A stretch of 33,036 nucleotides of DNA from Verrucomicrobiota bacterium (GCA_019136135.1 JAGVUR010000108.1:1-33036); one strand, 5' to 3'. Counted from the stretch's first letter, positions 1 to 8,774 are shown. Made by a program: numbers and translations. The notes: generated by a model not told the origin, from the sequence alone.

Positions 1-1
1 G

Positions 2-958
2 GCTGCCGTGGCAGAAGTCCGTCCCTTCATGAACCTGCTTGTCTCTACCAACAAGCGCATCCGTCCCGTAGGAATCTATGGCGGCTGGAACCACGATTGG
101 AGCGCAACCACTGGGCTTCCGGACGGCAATTGGGTCGGCGGAAGCTGGACACTGGGCAGGATGCCGCATTTCCAGGATGTCTTTACCGCAGGACTGCCTC
201 CGGCATTCAGGCTTAAGGATGCCTCGATGACCATACTCGTCGACAATGGTGCCTGGGCTTTTTCCGACGATGAAATCAAAGCGATTCTTTCACAAGGACT
301 CTACTGCGACGCACGAACCCTGCAAATCCTCAACGAACGTGGATTCGCCAAATACACGGGTTTTGTGACAGGCAAGGTCGTTGACGAAGACGGACGCGAA
401 TTTTTCCTTGAGCATCCCTTCAACCAGGGATTCGCTGGAGCCATTCGCGATTGCCGACAATCTTTCCCCTGGGGACACGAAACCGCCTTCGAGCTTGTCC
501 CGCAAGATGAAAAATGCCAAAAGCTAACGTCGCTTGTCAACTTCCAAAAGGAAACCTTGCTCGATTGCATCATGGGAACCTTCGAAAACGAACTGGGCGG
601 CAGAATCGCGATCTCAGGATACTATCCGCTGCGCGACTCGCTTTACTTCAGCAAACTCACACAGTTAAAACGACTGTTCAACTACCTGAGCGACTACAAG
701 CTGCCAGCCTACGTCGAAAGCTATCATCGACTCACCATCTGGGCACGAGACAACGGCGTGGTAACCCTGGTCAACGCATCAATGGACGACTGCGAAAATG
801 GGCGCCTGGCCATCAAGACCACAAGCACAAGCGCCACGTTCACGACCATGGACATGCAAACGAAAACCATCAAGGGCACCCCGGCGCCAAATGGCTACGT
901 CAACTTCGATTTGCCAACCATCAAACCTTGGCATATCGCCCTGATCAATCCGAACTGA
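2..958 (+). CDS. C-terminal part of a GH42-like (beta-galactosidase-type) protein, 5' cut by window edge
   Basis: The frame is open to the left edge, so the GTG at 8 is probably not the true start and only the last ~318 residues are seen. The segment ILVDNGAWAFSDDEI followed by KAILSQGLYCDARTL and then LNERGF is typical of the amidotransferase-like middle/trimerisation domain of GH42-type beta-galactosidases and their Lentisphaerota relatives; a beta-rich C-terminal end follows (NGVVTLVNAS). The catalytic barrel would lie upstream, outside the window, so no substrate can be given. It converges on the next gene with a gap of only ~30 bp. Family placement is by motif memory only; it could be a relative without glycosidase activity. 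Confidence 0.6.
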   Translation, partial: AAVAEVRPFMNLLVSTNKRIRPVGIYGGWNHDWSATTGLPDGNWVGGSWTLGRMPHFQDVFTAGLPPAFRLKDASMTILVDNGAWAFSDDEIKAILSQGLYCDARTLQILNERGFAKYTGFVTGKVVDEDGREFFLEHPFNQGFAGAIRDCRQSFPWGHETAFELVPQDEKCQKLTSLVNFQKETLLDCIMGTFENELGGRIAISGYYPLRDSLYFSKLTQLKRLFNYLSDYKLPAYVESYHRLTIWARDNGVVTLVNASMDDCENGRLAIKTTSTSATFTTMDMQTKTIKGTPAPNGYVNFDLPTIKPWHIALINPN

Positions 959-989
959 TCGACAAGGCGCAACGATTCTATACCGGTTT

Positions 990-3044
990 TCAATCCTCGA
1001 AGGTGACTTCCATCACGTCCGCGCCTCGTCCTGGCACTCGCAATCGAATGCCGTTCGGAATGCGCTGCTGCGGATACCCCAATGGCTTCGTAAAGATCTC
1101 GATCGACTTGACCTTTCGAGGGAAATGAATCGTCGGAAGGGCATAGTAGTACGCCTCGTTTTCCACGTTGCACCATGCCTTGCCATTTTTCAGCATGACG
1201 GTGTGGACGAGGCAATCGCCGTGTCCTCCTGTCAGCGTCGTCACCTCGCTGGCTTCCACAAGTCGCTTGGCGCAAGCCTTGATGAAGCCTTCAGCCTCAG
1301 GTGCAAACCGCAATGGGTGGGTCCAGATTCCTCCGACGGGTTCAGGCAGAACATGCGCGTTCTCAGGCCAAGGTTCATCGCTGGTCAGGGTCGTTTTTTC
1401 GCCTTCCCAGCCTTCCAACCAAAAGCCTGTTTCGCCTGCCGCCGACACGGAGACAATCTGCGCAGGCAAGGAATCGTCCAGGCATCCCAAGTACGCAATC
1501 CTTCCTTTTTTATAGTTGTCCAGCATCGTCCGTTCGGCTTTTGGCATCAAGGCCGGATTGATCACCAGCAAATCGCCGTTTAGATAATCCAGTTCCTCGA
1601 TCCGTGCAATCTTCCGCACAGGAGCGCCTTGCGACAGCAGTTCTCCCAAGTAGCGGGCTGTATGTTTCCGACGCTTCTCCAGCAAAGCGTCAAGTTCGTT
1701 TTCCATGCGTTTATCGGACCAGATGACGGTAAAACCAGGGACTTCGGCAGGTTCGTCGATGTATGCATTGTCCCAAGCGGAACGCACCAGCGACCACTCG
1801 TCTTTCGTCAAACCATCGGACAAGCAAAACCAGGGGCCATTGGTGACAGGAACCAAGCCACGCTTGCCAACAAGGAAGCTCCCCAAGTTGGCGCAGGCGG
1901 CGCGTTGCATTGCCTGGGGCACGTGATGCAACACGTCCCATTGCTCAAGGGTATCGCGAATCATGAACAGAGGCGTCATCGGGGTATCGGGCATCGCCGC
2001 CTTGTTGCACATCAGGTTAGCCAGAAACTCGTGATGCACAAATCGCCTATGCTCATAGCCCATGTGGTAGCCATTGTCGTCCTCGCCCAAAATCGCCAAG
2101 TCACTGGAAACATCCTCCACGACGAAAGTATCTATTCCAGCCGCCGCAAATGCCTTGTAGTCCGTCCCATAGCGGTAACGCGCCTCCAGCGGATCCTTCG
2201 TCCAGGCACTGTTGACGCTCGCCTTGATGCCATGAGACTTCAAATGCTCGATCACGCTCACGACGAAATGCCGCCACCTCTTCGTCATGTACCTCATCCA
2301 CTGTTTTCGCCAATTCGCGTAAATCCAGGTCGCCCTAGCCTCGAATTCCTCTGGCGTGCCGCACGTGCGCTTGAGCTGTCCTGGCAGAACCAGCTTTTCG
2401 TCATCGAGGAATCGGCCGACGATATCGTCGCTCCAGTCCCCGTTTTCCAACGCCATTCTCGGGCTTGAGATTCCGTCTGCGACCTGTATTCCATCAAGTC
2501 CATAGTCCCGAACGAATTGCAGCAACTTCGGGCGCAGGAAATCGAGGTACTCGGTTCCATCCGCGAATCTCTTGAGCATGTAGATGAACTGCCTTGGCGA
2601 ACCATTCTTTCCCACGTGCTTCAATTCTGGGTGCAAATCCGTAAACAGGCGTGGCAAATCCTCTCGGTTTGAGGGGTTTTCCAAGTCGAACATGCTTGCA
2701 AATGCCTCAATGCCATGCCGGTGCAGGACATCGACCAGTCCCTTCAGCTGGTAGTTTGTCCAGTCCTGCCTCATCCTGTCATCATTGGCCGCATGGCTTG
2801 AGTACGAGCATGCGTATGTAGGCAGCAGGTACTCCTTGTCCATTCCTCGATGCGTGTTCACCAAGTCGATGCTGGTCAAATGGAACGAGATGCGATCGGG
2901 AACGAATCCGCACTTGTCAAGAAAGTCCTGGACTCCATAGTCTTCTGCCGTATTGTCGAACCCAATCAATTCAATCCAACAGGTATTTTCGAAACCTGGC
3001 TTCTTCGAACCGAAATAATGTCCATGCCTTCCGTAAATTGCCAT
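990..3044 (-). CDS. large TIM-barrel protein, glycoside-hydrolase-like, function unknown
   Basis: 684 residues with no signal peptide and no membrane segment. The start is supported by AGAGG about 6 bases before the ATG on the reverse strand. The N-terminal ~400 residues have a TIM-barrel rhythm: DVLHRHGIEAFASMFDLEN, then LLQFVRDYGLDGIQVADG, then SHGIKASVNSAW and AAAGIDTFVVEDV, i.e. strand ends carrying acidic residues as in retaining glycoside hydrolases. The C-terminal ~250 residues look like an amidotransferase-like domain plus a beta-domain (LVINPALMPKAERTML; IAYLGCLDD). This order matches GH42-like proteins of Lentisphaerota and fits the neighbouring gene. I cannot assign catalytic acids or a substrate. 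A non-hydrolytic paralogue is possible. Confidence 0.6.
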   Translation of the reverse strand: MAIYGRHGHYFGSKKPGFENTCWIELIGFDNTAEDYGVQDFLDKCGFVPDRISFHLTSIDLVNTHRGMDKEYLLPTYACSYSSHAANDDRMRQDWTNYQLKGLVDVLHRHGIEAFASMFDLENPSNREDLPRLFTDLHPELKHVGKNGSPRQFIYMLKRFADGTEYLDFLRPKLLQFVRDYGLDGIQVADGISSPRMALENGDWSDDIVGRFLDDEKLVLPGQLKRTCGTPEEFEARATWIYANWRKQWMRYMTKRWRHFVVSVIEHLKSHGIKASVNSAWTKDPLEARYRYGTDYKAFAAAGIDTFVVEDVSSDLAILGEDDNGYHMGYEHRRFVHHEFLANLMCNKAAMPDTPMTPLFMIRDTLEQWDVLHHVPQAMQRAACANLGSFLVGKRGLVPVTNGPWFCLSDGLTKDEWSLVRSAWDNAYIDEPAEVPGFTVIWSDKRMENELDALLEKRRKHTARYLGELLSQGAPVRKIARIEELDYLNGDLLVINPALMPKAERTMLDNYKKGRIAYLGCLDDSLPAQIVSVSAAGETGFWLEGWEGEKTTLTSDEPWPENAHVLPEPVGGIWTHPLRFAPEAEGFIKACAKRLVEASEVTTLTGGHGDCLVHTVMLKNGKAWCNVENEAYYYALPTIHFPRKVKSIEIFTKPLGYPQQRIPNGIRLRVPGRGADVMEVTFED

Positions 3045-3242
3045 GTCAACCTCTTTTTTTGCCCAAAACGCATAAACTTGCAGATGAAAATTCGATGACT
3101 GCCACTAATATACGACCTCTTCGGCAATATGAGTACGGAAGCCCGGAGTTTTTCTTTTTTCCCTCACAACCGTTCCATGTCGTGACGAATATTGCCGGCA
3201 AGTGGATAACTTTCCGATAAAGAAAAATGCCGATTTTTTTCA

Positions 3243-3310
3243 CGATTTCGTGCTTAAAAACCATGTGACATGCCCCCTGAATACGACATCGGAGGTTTTG
3301 GGACTGGGAC
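3243..3310 (+). repeat. 68 bp direct repeat, copy 1
   Basis: Nearly identical to 3505-3572. The shared core includes CATGCCCCCTGAATACGACA and then TCGGAGGTTTTGGGACTGGG, with five mismatches confined to the first ~25 bases. It runs into the GGGAC tract on the right. Confidence 0.85.
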
Positions 3311-3376
3311 CTATGAGACAAATGAGACGAATGTGACCTATGAGACTGGGACATGGGACTGGGACTATGGGACATG
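3301..3376 (+). repeat. low-complexity GGGAC / GAGAC tract
   Basis: Iterations of a loose 6-9 base unit such as GGGACTGGGAC, TATGAGAC, GGGACATGGGACT. The unit varies, so this is a degenerate tandem array and not an exact microsatellite. A short GGGACTGGGACATGGG version also follows the second 68 bp copy. Confidence 0.7.
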
Positions 3377-3504
3377 ACCTTGGGTTTTGAAAGCCTTAAG
3401 GTTCCGGAACTGGAACTGGAACTTTCTAGGCAAAACCACCCAAAACCAAAGCGATAATTCAGCATTCATAATTCATAATTCATAATTCAGCATTCAAAGT
3501 TCAT

Positions 3505-3572
3505 CGCTTTCGTACTCAAAAACTATGTGACATGCCCCCTGAATACGACATCGGAGGTTTTGGGACTGGGAC
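3505..3572 (+). repeat. 68 bp direct repeat, copy 2
   Basis: Second copy of the unit at 3243-3310, in the same orientation, 194 bp downstream of it and about 130 bp before the oxidoreductase start codon. Confidence 0.85.
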
Positions 3573-3703
3573 ATGGGCTGAAACTATGGGACGTTGACAT
3601 GGGCATTTTCAGTGACAAGAGTTATATTTATTAGTTTTCCTAATTCATTGGTTTCTATTCGAGAAGCCAATGGGACAGAGTCACACCATTTCAGGAGAAG
3701 ACC

Positions 3704-4813
3704 ATGAGCAATGTAAGTGCAGTAGGAACGCAATCCTTTGCGACCGAAAAGAAGGAAACCGTCAGCAAGAAATTGCGCTGGGCAATCGTGGGATGCGGCG
3801 GCATCAGCGAAACCCACTTGGGAGCCATCAAGAAACTGCCCCAAATCGAAGTCGTCGCCGGCTGCGACATCAAGCCCGAACGCCTCAAGGTGATGAAGGA
3901 AAAGTGGGGCATTGAAGCCGTGTACGAAAAGTGGGACGACATGCTTCGCGAAATCAAGCCTGACGTGGTTGACGTCTGCACCCCCAATGGCGTCCACTGC
4001 CCGGCAGTCGTCGCAGCCGCCGAAGCCGGTTGCCATGCGATGACCGAAAAGCCGATGGCGATGAACCCCGCCGAATGCCAGAAGATGATTGACGCCGCAA
4101 AGGCGAATGGCAAAAAGCTCGCGGTCGGATTCCAGTTCAGGTACCACCCCGCATGCGAAATGTTCGTCCGTGCCAGGGAAGCAGGCGACATCGGCGACAT
4201 CCTGTTCGTCAAGTGCCAGGCGCTCCGTCGCCGCGGCATCCCCAACTGGGGCGTGTTCGGACAGAAGGAACTCCAGGGCGGCGGACCGATGATCGATATC
4301 GGCGTGCACATCATGGAATCTTCACACTACTGCATCGGCTCCCCACAACCGATCGCCGCTTCCGGCAACTGCTGGACCTACATCGGCGACAAGCCGTCCG
4401 AAGTCGAATCCGCATGGCCCGGATGGGATTGGAAGACCTTCACCGTCGAAGACCTGGCTGTTGGCCAAATCCGCTTTGAGAATGGCTGCATCATGCAGGT
4501 GGAATCCTCCTTCTCCGCACATATCGAGCACGATATCTTCAACTTCACCATCATGGGCACGAAGGGCGGCTTCAATTTCGATACCCAAACGCTCTACACA
4601 GACCATGCTGGCACGATGCTCAACTCGAAGGCCGCTTTCCTGCCCACCGCAGGATTCGATACGCTCTTCGTCGCAAAACTGAAGAACTTCGCGGACGGAA
4701 TCCTGACAGGCAGCCCGCTGCGCGCCCCGGGCGAAGCAGGACTGGCTGTCCAAAAGATGATCGACGGCATCTACAGGTCCGCCGAAGCAGGAAAGGAAGT
4801 CGCAATCGACTAA
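3704..4813 (+). CDS. Gfo/Idh/MocA family NAD(P)-dependent oxidoreductase
   Basis: 369 residues, usual family length, cytosolic. The Rossmann dinucleotide site is IVGCGGIS at residues ~28-35; the EKP signature lies at 115-117 (HAMTEKPMAM), where the lysine is the family's catalytic residue; the C-terminal domain carries GGGPMIDIGVH with Asp198 and His202 in the usual active-site positions. About 22 extra N-terminal residues precede the Rossmann strand, but the ATG has a well placed AGGAGA. Members oxidise or reduce sugars, inositols and related compounds. The substrate cannot be read from sequence; the flanking glycosidase-like genes suggest sugar breakdown. Two stem-loops follow the stop. Confidence 0.93.
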   Translation: MSNVSAVGTQSFATEKKETVSKKLRWAIVGCGGISETHLGAIKKLPQIEVVAGCDIKPERLKVMKEKWGIEAVYEKWDDMLREIKPDVVDVCTPNGVHCPAVVAAAEAGCHAMTEKPMAMNPAECQKMIDAAKANGKKLAVGFQFRYHPACEMFVRAREAGDIGDILFVKCQALRRRGIPNWGVFGQKELQGGGPMIDIGVHIMESSHYCIGSPQPIAASGNCWTYIGDKPSEVESAWPGWDWKTFTVEDLAVGQIRFENGCIMQVESSFSAHIEHDIFNFTIMGTKGGFNFDTQTLYTDHAGTMLNSKAAFLPTAGFDTLFVAKLKNFADGILTGSPLRAPGEAGLAVQKMIDGIYRSAEAGKEVAID

Positions 4814-4824
4814 ACCCACATCGT

Positions 4825-4861
4825 AGGCCCGCGGGAAATCACGTCAGTATCCTGCGGGTCT
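4825..4861 (+). terminator. stem-loop after the oxidoreductase gene
   Basis: AGGCCCGCGGGA pairs with TCCTGCGGGTCT with two G-T pairs and a 13 base loop, starting 12 bp after the stop. It has no T-run, so it may be an RNA-stabilising hairpin and not an intrinsic terminator. Confidence 0.4.
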
Positions 4862-4877
4862 CAATGCAAAAGTCCCT

Positions 4878-4912
4878 CGACAGCCCCAGACGGGAAACGC
4901 CTGGGGTTGTCG
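4878..4912 (+). terminator. second, strong stem-loop upstream of the lpxC-like gene
   Basis: CGACAGCCCCAG and CTGGGGTTGTCG form a 12 bp stem with one wobble and an 11 base loop; the tail CCTTATTACG is only weakly T-rich. It separates the oxidoreductase unit from the following operon. A TTG codon inside the right arm opens the downstream reading frame, which argues against that codon as the gene start. Confidence 0.5.
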
Positions 4913-4966
4913 AACCTTATTACGTTCCCCTGCCCTATCCACCCTTTCAGCCCAATTTCAAAGACG

Positions 4967-5974
4967 ATGCTGTTCTACGGAGCCCAATCCCAACTGGCGC
5001 AACGCCGCGAAAACATGGAGCAAATCCAGATCGACCAGGTCATTCCGGCACCTGATTCCTGGACGCCTCCGCAATACCAGACCACCTTGGCAGATTCATT
5101 CGAAGTCAATGGACCTGCCACCTACAAAAAGGGAAACCATTCCACACTCGTTTTCGAGCCGATGGAAGAGATGGAGGGATGGTGGATCAGCCGTTCGGAC
5201 CAAACGGAACAGCTTCCGATCAGGGTCTTCACCGGCAATGTCTGGAATGCACGGCGCAACATCGTCCTTCGAAGCGGCTCCCAGCACAACTACCTTCGTA
5301 TGACGGAGCATATCATCGCCCACAGGCTGGGCCTGGGAGTCGATAATGCCGTGGTCACGACAGGCACAGGTGACCCGCCGCTCTTCGACGTCGGATCAAT
5401 ACCCATTGTCGAAGCGATCAAGCGGACGGGATTGAAAACCCTCACCGACAGGCCGATCGTCTATCGCACCGTCAAGGAACCCGTCGCAATCCTTGGTCCC
5501 TACGGCAGCTTCCTGGAATTCAGCCCGGAAGGAGCTGAAACACGCAAGCTGACCTTGGATGTCGCAATCGACTTCCCGACCATCATCGGAAAGCAACGCA
5601 TCGTCTTCGACCTGACGCCGGAAACGTTCGCCTTCGGGGCACAGGCACGAACCAACTGCTCGAGAAAGCAAATGTTCCTGGCAAAAACCTTCGGATTGCT
5701 CTTCGCCGACACGAGAAACCTCGGCTACACCAGAACCAACATACTCGTCGCCGGCAAGACAAAATACGTCAACAAACCTCTTCCTGAACTGATACTGGAC
5801 GGCAAGCCGCTGGAAGCAATCTGGCATCGGGCTTGCCTCGACCTGATTGCCGCGCTTTCGCTGATCGACTACGGCAGGCTCTGCGGGCGCATCACCTCCT
5901 ACAAGTCGGGACACTCGCTGGATTGCAGGCTGATGAACCTCATCTACATCAATAAGCTCCTAACGACAGTCTAG
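4967..5974 (+). CDS. LpxC-like UDP-3-O-acyl-GlcNAc deacetylase, divergent
   Basis: 335 residues from the ATG at 4967; ATG 5015 is an alternative, and neither has a good ribosome site. LpxC is the zinc enzyme of the committed step in lipid A synthesis. The family pattern is visible across the whole length: a start domain like TLADSFEVNGPATYKKGNHS, then RMTEHIIAHRLGLGVDN with Glu114 and His115 (base and zinc ligand), DPPLFDVGS, FAFGAQARTN, and at the end SYKSGHSLD with His316. The second zinc-ligand motif normally reads H-x3-D; here it is WHRACLD, with His287 five residues before Asp292 and Arg at the expected position. It heads a tight four-gene run. It may be a non-canonical paralogue, not the housekeeping enzyme. 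Confidence 0.75.
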   Translation: MLFYGAQSQLAQRRENMEQIQIDQVIPAPDSWTPPQYQTTLADSFEVNGPATYKKGNHSTLVFEPMEEMEGWWISRSDQTEQLPIRVFTGNVWNARRNIVLRSGSQHNYLRMTEHIIAHRLGLGVDNAVVTTGTGDPPLFDVGSIPIVEAIKRTGLKTLTDRPIVYRTVKEPVAILGPYGSFLEFSPEGAETRKLTLDVAIDFPTIIGKQRIVFDLTPETFAFGAQARTNCSRKQMFLAKTFGLLFADTRNLGYTRTNILVAGKTKYVNKPLPELILDGKPLEAIWHRACLDLIAALSLIDYGRLCGRITSYKSGHSLDCRLMNLIYINKLLTTV

Positions 5975-5994
5975 TTCAACACCACTTTTCCACG

Positions 5995-6969
5995 ATGGGA
6001 TTAGCACGAGACAAAGCCAATTTCTACAGCATGCTCGCCTCGATGGCGCAAGCAGGGCTTGGGCTTCGCCAATGTTTCGGCCTGTCGTCGTTTCCCTATC
6101 GCCTTCGCCCTGCCGCCCGTAGCATTTGCGAGTTGTTGGACGCTGGCGTTCCGTTGCCCGAGGCGATGCATCGCCAGTCTGTCTTCACGGCATTCGAGTG
6201 CAACCTGGTTTCCGTCGGCGTGGCCTCAGGCACCTTGGATGCTACATTCAGTACCTTGTCCCAATGGTTTACGGACTCGCACCAATTCCGCAGCCAAATC
6301 ATCTCTGCCCTTGCGCATCCGATGCTGACGTACTTTGTTGCCGGTCCCTTGCTGGGCGTCGTCGACTACTTTGCCACCGGGCTGTCGCTAACGGCCACAA
6401 TCATCCGTTGCATAGCATGGTGGCTTGCCCCGATTGCCATTTGGTTCCTGTTGAAGTTTCTTGGTCGTCTGCTGAGTTCGCTTCCCTTGTTTTCGTTTCT
6501 TATCGAGTCTCTTCCCGTGCTTGGTCCCCTGCTGCATTCCCTGGAAAGTTCCCGATTCTACCGTGCGTTTGGGTTGTCGCTACGCGCCGGCATCGGGATG
6601 GTCAATTCCATTGAGCTGGCTTCCGGTTGCGTCAAGGGACATGTGACACGCACGAAATTCGACCGTGTCAAACGCGATATCCAGGAGAATGGCATGCCGT
6701 TCACGGTCGCCCTCAAGGAAGTCGCAAGCCTTCGCGACAGGACATCGTCAATCCTGCCTCTGCTAGCCACAGGCGAGCAATCAGGAAGCCTGGCCGAATC
6801 CTGCCTTCGGATTGCGGACATGGCCAGCGAGGATGCAAGGACGACGCTGAGGCGCATTGCCAGCGTCGCTCCGATCGTCGCCTTCCTTCCCCTTGCCTTC
6901 TACATCGGGTACCGTGTCATCTCGTTCTATGCCGGTCACATAGGACAAATCAACACCTTAACGGAGTAA
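5995..6969 (+). CDS. type II secretion / type IV pilus inner-membrane F-family protein (GspF/PilC-like)
   Basis: 324 residues, slightly shorter than usual GspF/PilC (~400), mostly because the N-terminal cytoplasmic extension is missing. It has two tandem T2SSF domains. Domain 1 (about 8-120) includes LVSVGVASGTLDATFSTLSQ, domain 2 (about 190-315) includes LLATGEQSGSLAESCLRIAD; these are the paired family signatures. Membrane segments are seen near 103-123, 130-150 and 298-315. The family forms the platform on which the assembly ATPase drives pseudopilus or pilus growth. No GspE, GspD or pseudopilin gene is adjacent, though a prepilin-like gene lies at 16.5 kb. It starts 20 bp after the LpxC-like gene; no clear ribosome site, so translation may be coupled. 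Confidence 0.85.
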   Translation: MGLARDKANFYSMLASMAQAGLGLRQCFGLSSFPYRLRPAARSICELLDAGVPLPEAMHRQSVFTAFECNLVSVGVASGTLDATFSTLSQWFTDSHQFRSQIISALAHPMLTYFVAGPLLGVVDYFATGLSLTATIIRCIAWWLAPIAIWFLLKFLGRLLSSLPLFSFLIESLPVLGPLLHSLESSRFYRAFGLSLRAGIGMVNSIELASGCVKGHVTRTKFDRVKRDIQENGMPFTVALKEVASLRDRTSSILPLLATGEQSGSLAESCLRIADMASEDARTTLRRIASVAPIVAFLPLAFYIGYRVISFYAGHIGQINTLTE

Positions 6970-6987
6970 TTCATCGTCTGTTCCGCC

Positions 6988-7848
6988 ATGTGGAAATCAC
7001 AGTATCCATTTGAGTCTCGCTGGTTCAAGACTCCCTTTGCGCAGCGCATGCACTACGTCGACGTGGGTTCCGGCTTTCCGGTCGTGATGCTGCACGGCAA
7101 TCCAACCTGGTCCTTCATGTACCGCTCGCTCCTGGCCGCCGCCGCACAGCACGGTCTTCGGGGAATTGCGCCCGACCACATCGGATTCGGACTTTCAGAC
7201 AAGCCACAGGACTGGGAATACACCCTGGAAAGACACATGACCAATCTGGATGCCTTGATCAACGACCAGCTTCGACTGAGCCATTTCGATCTGGTCGTGC
7301 ATGATTGGGGCGGTCCCATCGGACTCCTGTACGCCGTCAAGCATCCCGAGCAAATCAGGAAAATCGTCCTGATGAACACCCTTGGCTGGGTCACGAATCG
7401 TTTTCCACGCAGCATCCACCTGACCCGAATACCCGTCATCGGTGCCCTCTTGGTTCGTTCCTGGAACCTTCTGATGCGGAAGGCACTCCGCTCCTGCACC
7501 GTCAAAAGCCTATCCAAGGAAGCACGGGCAGGCTACAAGTATCCGTACAAGACCTACGAAAACCGCATCGCGATACAAAGATTTCCCCAGGACATCCCGC
7601 TAAAAGAAAAACACCCCAGCTACAAGACGTTCAAATTCCTGAACGAAAACCTATACAAGCTGAAAGGCAAACCTATATTCATCGCATGGGGAAAACATGA
7701 CTTCTGCTTCCCGACGGATTTCCTGGACGGATGGAAGGCGCGATTCCCTTCCGCAAGCATCAAGATCTACGAGGAAGCGGCACATTTGATATTTGAGGAC
7801 AACCAGGAAGAAGCGGTGGAAGACATCCTCAATTTCCTGAAACAATAA
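6988..7848 (+). CDS. alpha/beta hydrolase, haloalkane-dehalogenase-like
   Basis: 286 residues, cytosolic. The oxyanion strand reads VVMLHGNPTWSFMYR (residues 32-46), the nucleophile elbow VVHDWGGPIG has Asp106 in place of serine, a second acid lies in AWGKHDFCFP, and the catalytic His is in EEAAHLIFED near the end. HGNPTW together with an Asp nucleophile is the hallmark of the haloalkane dehalogenase branch, which also includes OleB-type beta-lactone decarboxylases. The sequence cannot decide between C-halogen hydrolysis, beta-lactone decarboxylation or another ester-type reaction. No OleA/C/D genes are in the window. It lies 18 bp after the F-family gene and 22 bp before mrp. Confidence 0.85.
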   Translation: MWKSQYPFESRWFKTPFAQRMHYVDVGSGFPVVMLHGNPTWSFMYRSLLAAAAQHGLRGIAPDHIGFGLSDKPQDWEYTLERHMTNLDALINDQLRLSHFDLVVHDWGGPIGLLYAVKHPEQIRKIVLMNTLGWVTNRFPRSIHLTRIPVIGALLVRSWNLLMRKALRSCTVKSLSKEARAGYKYPYKTYENRIAIQRFPQDIPLKEKHPSYKTFKFLNENLYKLKGKPIFIAWGKHDFCFPTDFLDGWKARFPSASIKIYEEAAHLIFEDNQEEAVEDILNFLKQ

Positions 7849-7870
7849 CCAAGCAACAAGAGAGAATCCA

Positions 7871-8713
7871 ATGTCAGAAGAATGCTCACACAATTGCTCG
7901 ACCTGCGCATCCAAGAAAAACGGAACCTGCGGGCAGGATGAAGCGACCATCGCCATTTCCCAGCAATTGGCGATCATCAAGAACAAAATCGTCGTGCTCT
8001 CGGGCAAGGGCGGCGTCGGCAAAAGCACTTGCGCGGTGAATTTGGCGATTAGCCTGGCGATGGAAGGCAACCGCGTCGGCTTGCTTGACGTTGATCTTCA
8101 CGGACCATCGATTCCTACGATGCTGAATTTGCAGAATGTCGAAATTAAGGGGATCAACGGGAAGATCCTGCCGGTCTCGGTTGCAGGAATGTCAGTGATC
8201 TCAGTCGCATTCTTCTTGCAGGAAGCCGACGCCCCCGTCATCTGGCGCGGTCCGATGAAGAACGGAGCCATCCAGCAATTCATCAAAGACGTCGAATGGG
8301 GCGAACTGGACTACCTGGTCATCGACTGCCCGCCTGGAACCGGCGACGAAGCGCTCGGAGTCTGCCAGCTGATTCCCGACGCAGAGGCGGTCATCGTCAC
8401 GACACCACAGGAAGTCGCCGCCTCTGACGTGAGGCGTTCCATCAACTTCTGCAGGCAGCTCAACATGACGATCCTCGGCGTCATTGAAAACATGAGCGGC
8501 TTCGCCTGCCCGCACTGCGGCGAAATCACCTATATCTTCAAACAAGGCGGAGGCGAACAACTGTCCGAAAAAATGAACGTCAACTTCCTTGGACGAATCC
8601 CAATCGACCCAGCAGTCGGCGAATGCTCGGACAACGGCACTCCTTTCGTTTACGCAAAATCAGATTCAGCGACAGCCACCGCCTTCAAGGAAATCGTAGA
8701 AAAAATCGTCTAA
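7871..8713 (+). CDS. mrp: Mrp/NBP35-family iron-sulfur carrier ATPase
   Basis: 280 residues, soluble. The deviant Walker A GKGGVGKST lies at residues 45-53, followed by LLDVDLHGPSIPTML (Walker A' region) and VIDCPPGTGDE. The CPHC pair at 213-216 is the dimer-interface cluster site of Mrp/ApbC/Ind1 proteins. An extra N-terminal cysteine group (C5, C9, C12, C20) recalls the N-terminal cluster of NBP35, found in some bacterial and archaeal Mrp forms. The family carries 4Fe-4S clusters to apo-proteins and uses ATP. AAGAGAGA precedes the ATG. Last gene of the run; its stop codon TAA coincides with the first bases of a hairpin-repeat half copy, so the natural 3' end may have been altered. Confidence 0.93.
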   Translation: MSEECSHNCSTCASKKNGTCGQDEATIAISQQLAIIKNKIVVLSGKGGVGKSTCAVNLAISLAMEGNRVGLLDVDLHGPSIPTMLNLQNVEIKGINGKILPVSVAGMSVISVAFFLQEADAPVIWRGPMKNGAIQQFIKDVEWGELDYLVIDCPPGTGDEALGVCQLIPDAEAVIVTTPQEVAASDVRRSINFCRQLNMTILGVIENMSGFACPHCGEITYIFKQGGGEQLSEKMNVNFLGRIPIDPAVGECSDNGTPFVYAKSDSATATAFKEIVEKIV

Positions 8714-8774
8714 GGAGTTGTTCAAAAATTAAGGCAACAGTTCTGGAATTGTTTTGAGTTGTTTTTCCCCCGTC
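8711..8774 (+). repeat. left half copy of the hairpin (MITE-like) repeat
   Basis: From TAAGGAGTTGTTCAAAAATT to TTTTTCCCCCGTC this matches the left arm of the element at 10567-10725 with only a few changes, then diverges. It begins at the mrp stop codon and covers the only available start of the next small gene. Confidence 0.85.

Larger units (their letters stand above)
3045..3703. other. 659 bp gene-free, repeat-rich stretch
   Basis: It separates the reverse TIM-barrel gene from the forward oxidoreductase gene, so promoters for both must lie here, but no convincing -35/-10 pair stands out. It holds a 68 bp duplication, a low-complexity GGGAC/GAGAC tract and a short ATTCATA tandem repeat at about 3464-3488. 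No open frame in it looks coding. Confidence 0.6.

Noticed and set aside
1629..2468. 279-codon forward frame inside the TIM-barrel gene
   Set aside because: Antisense shadow of a longer frame with a good ribosome site and barrel-like motifs.
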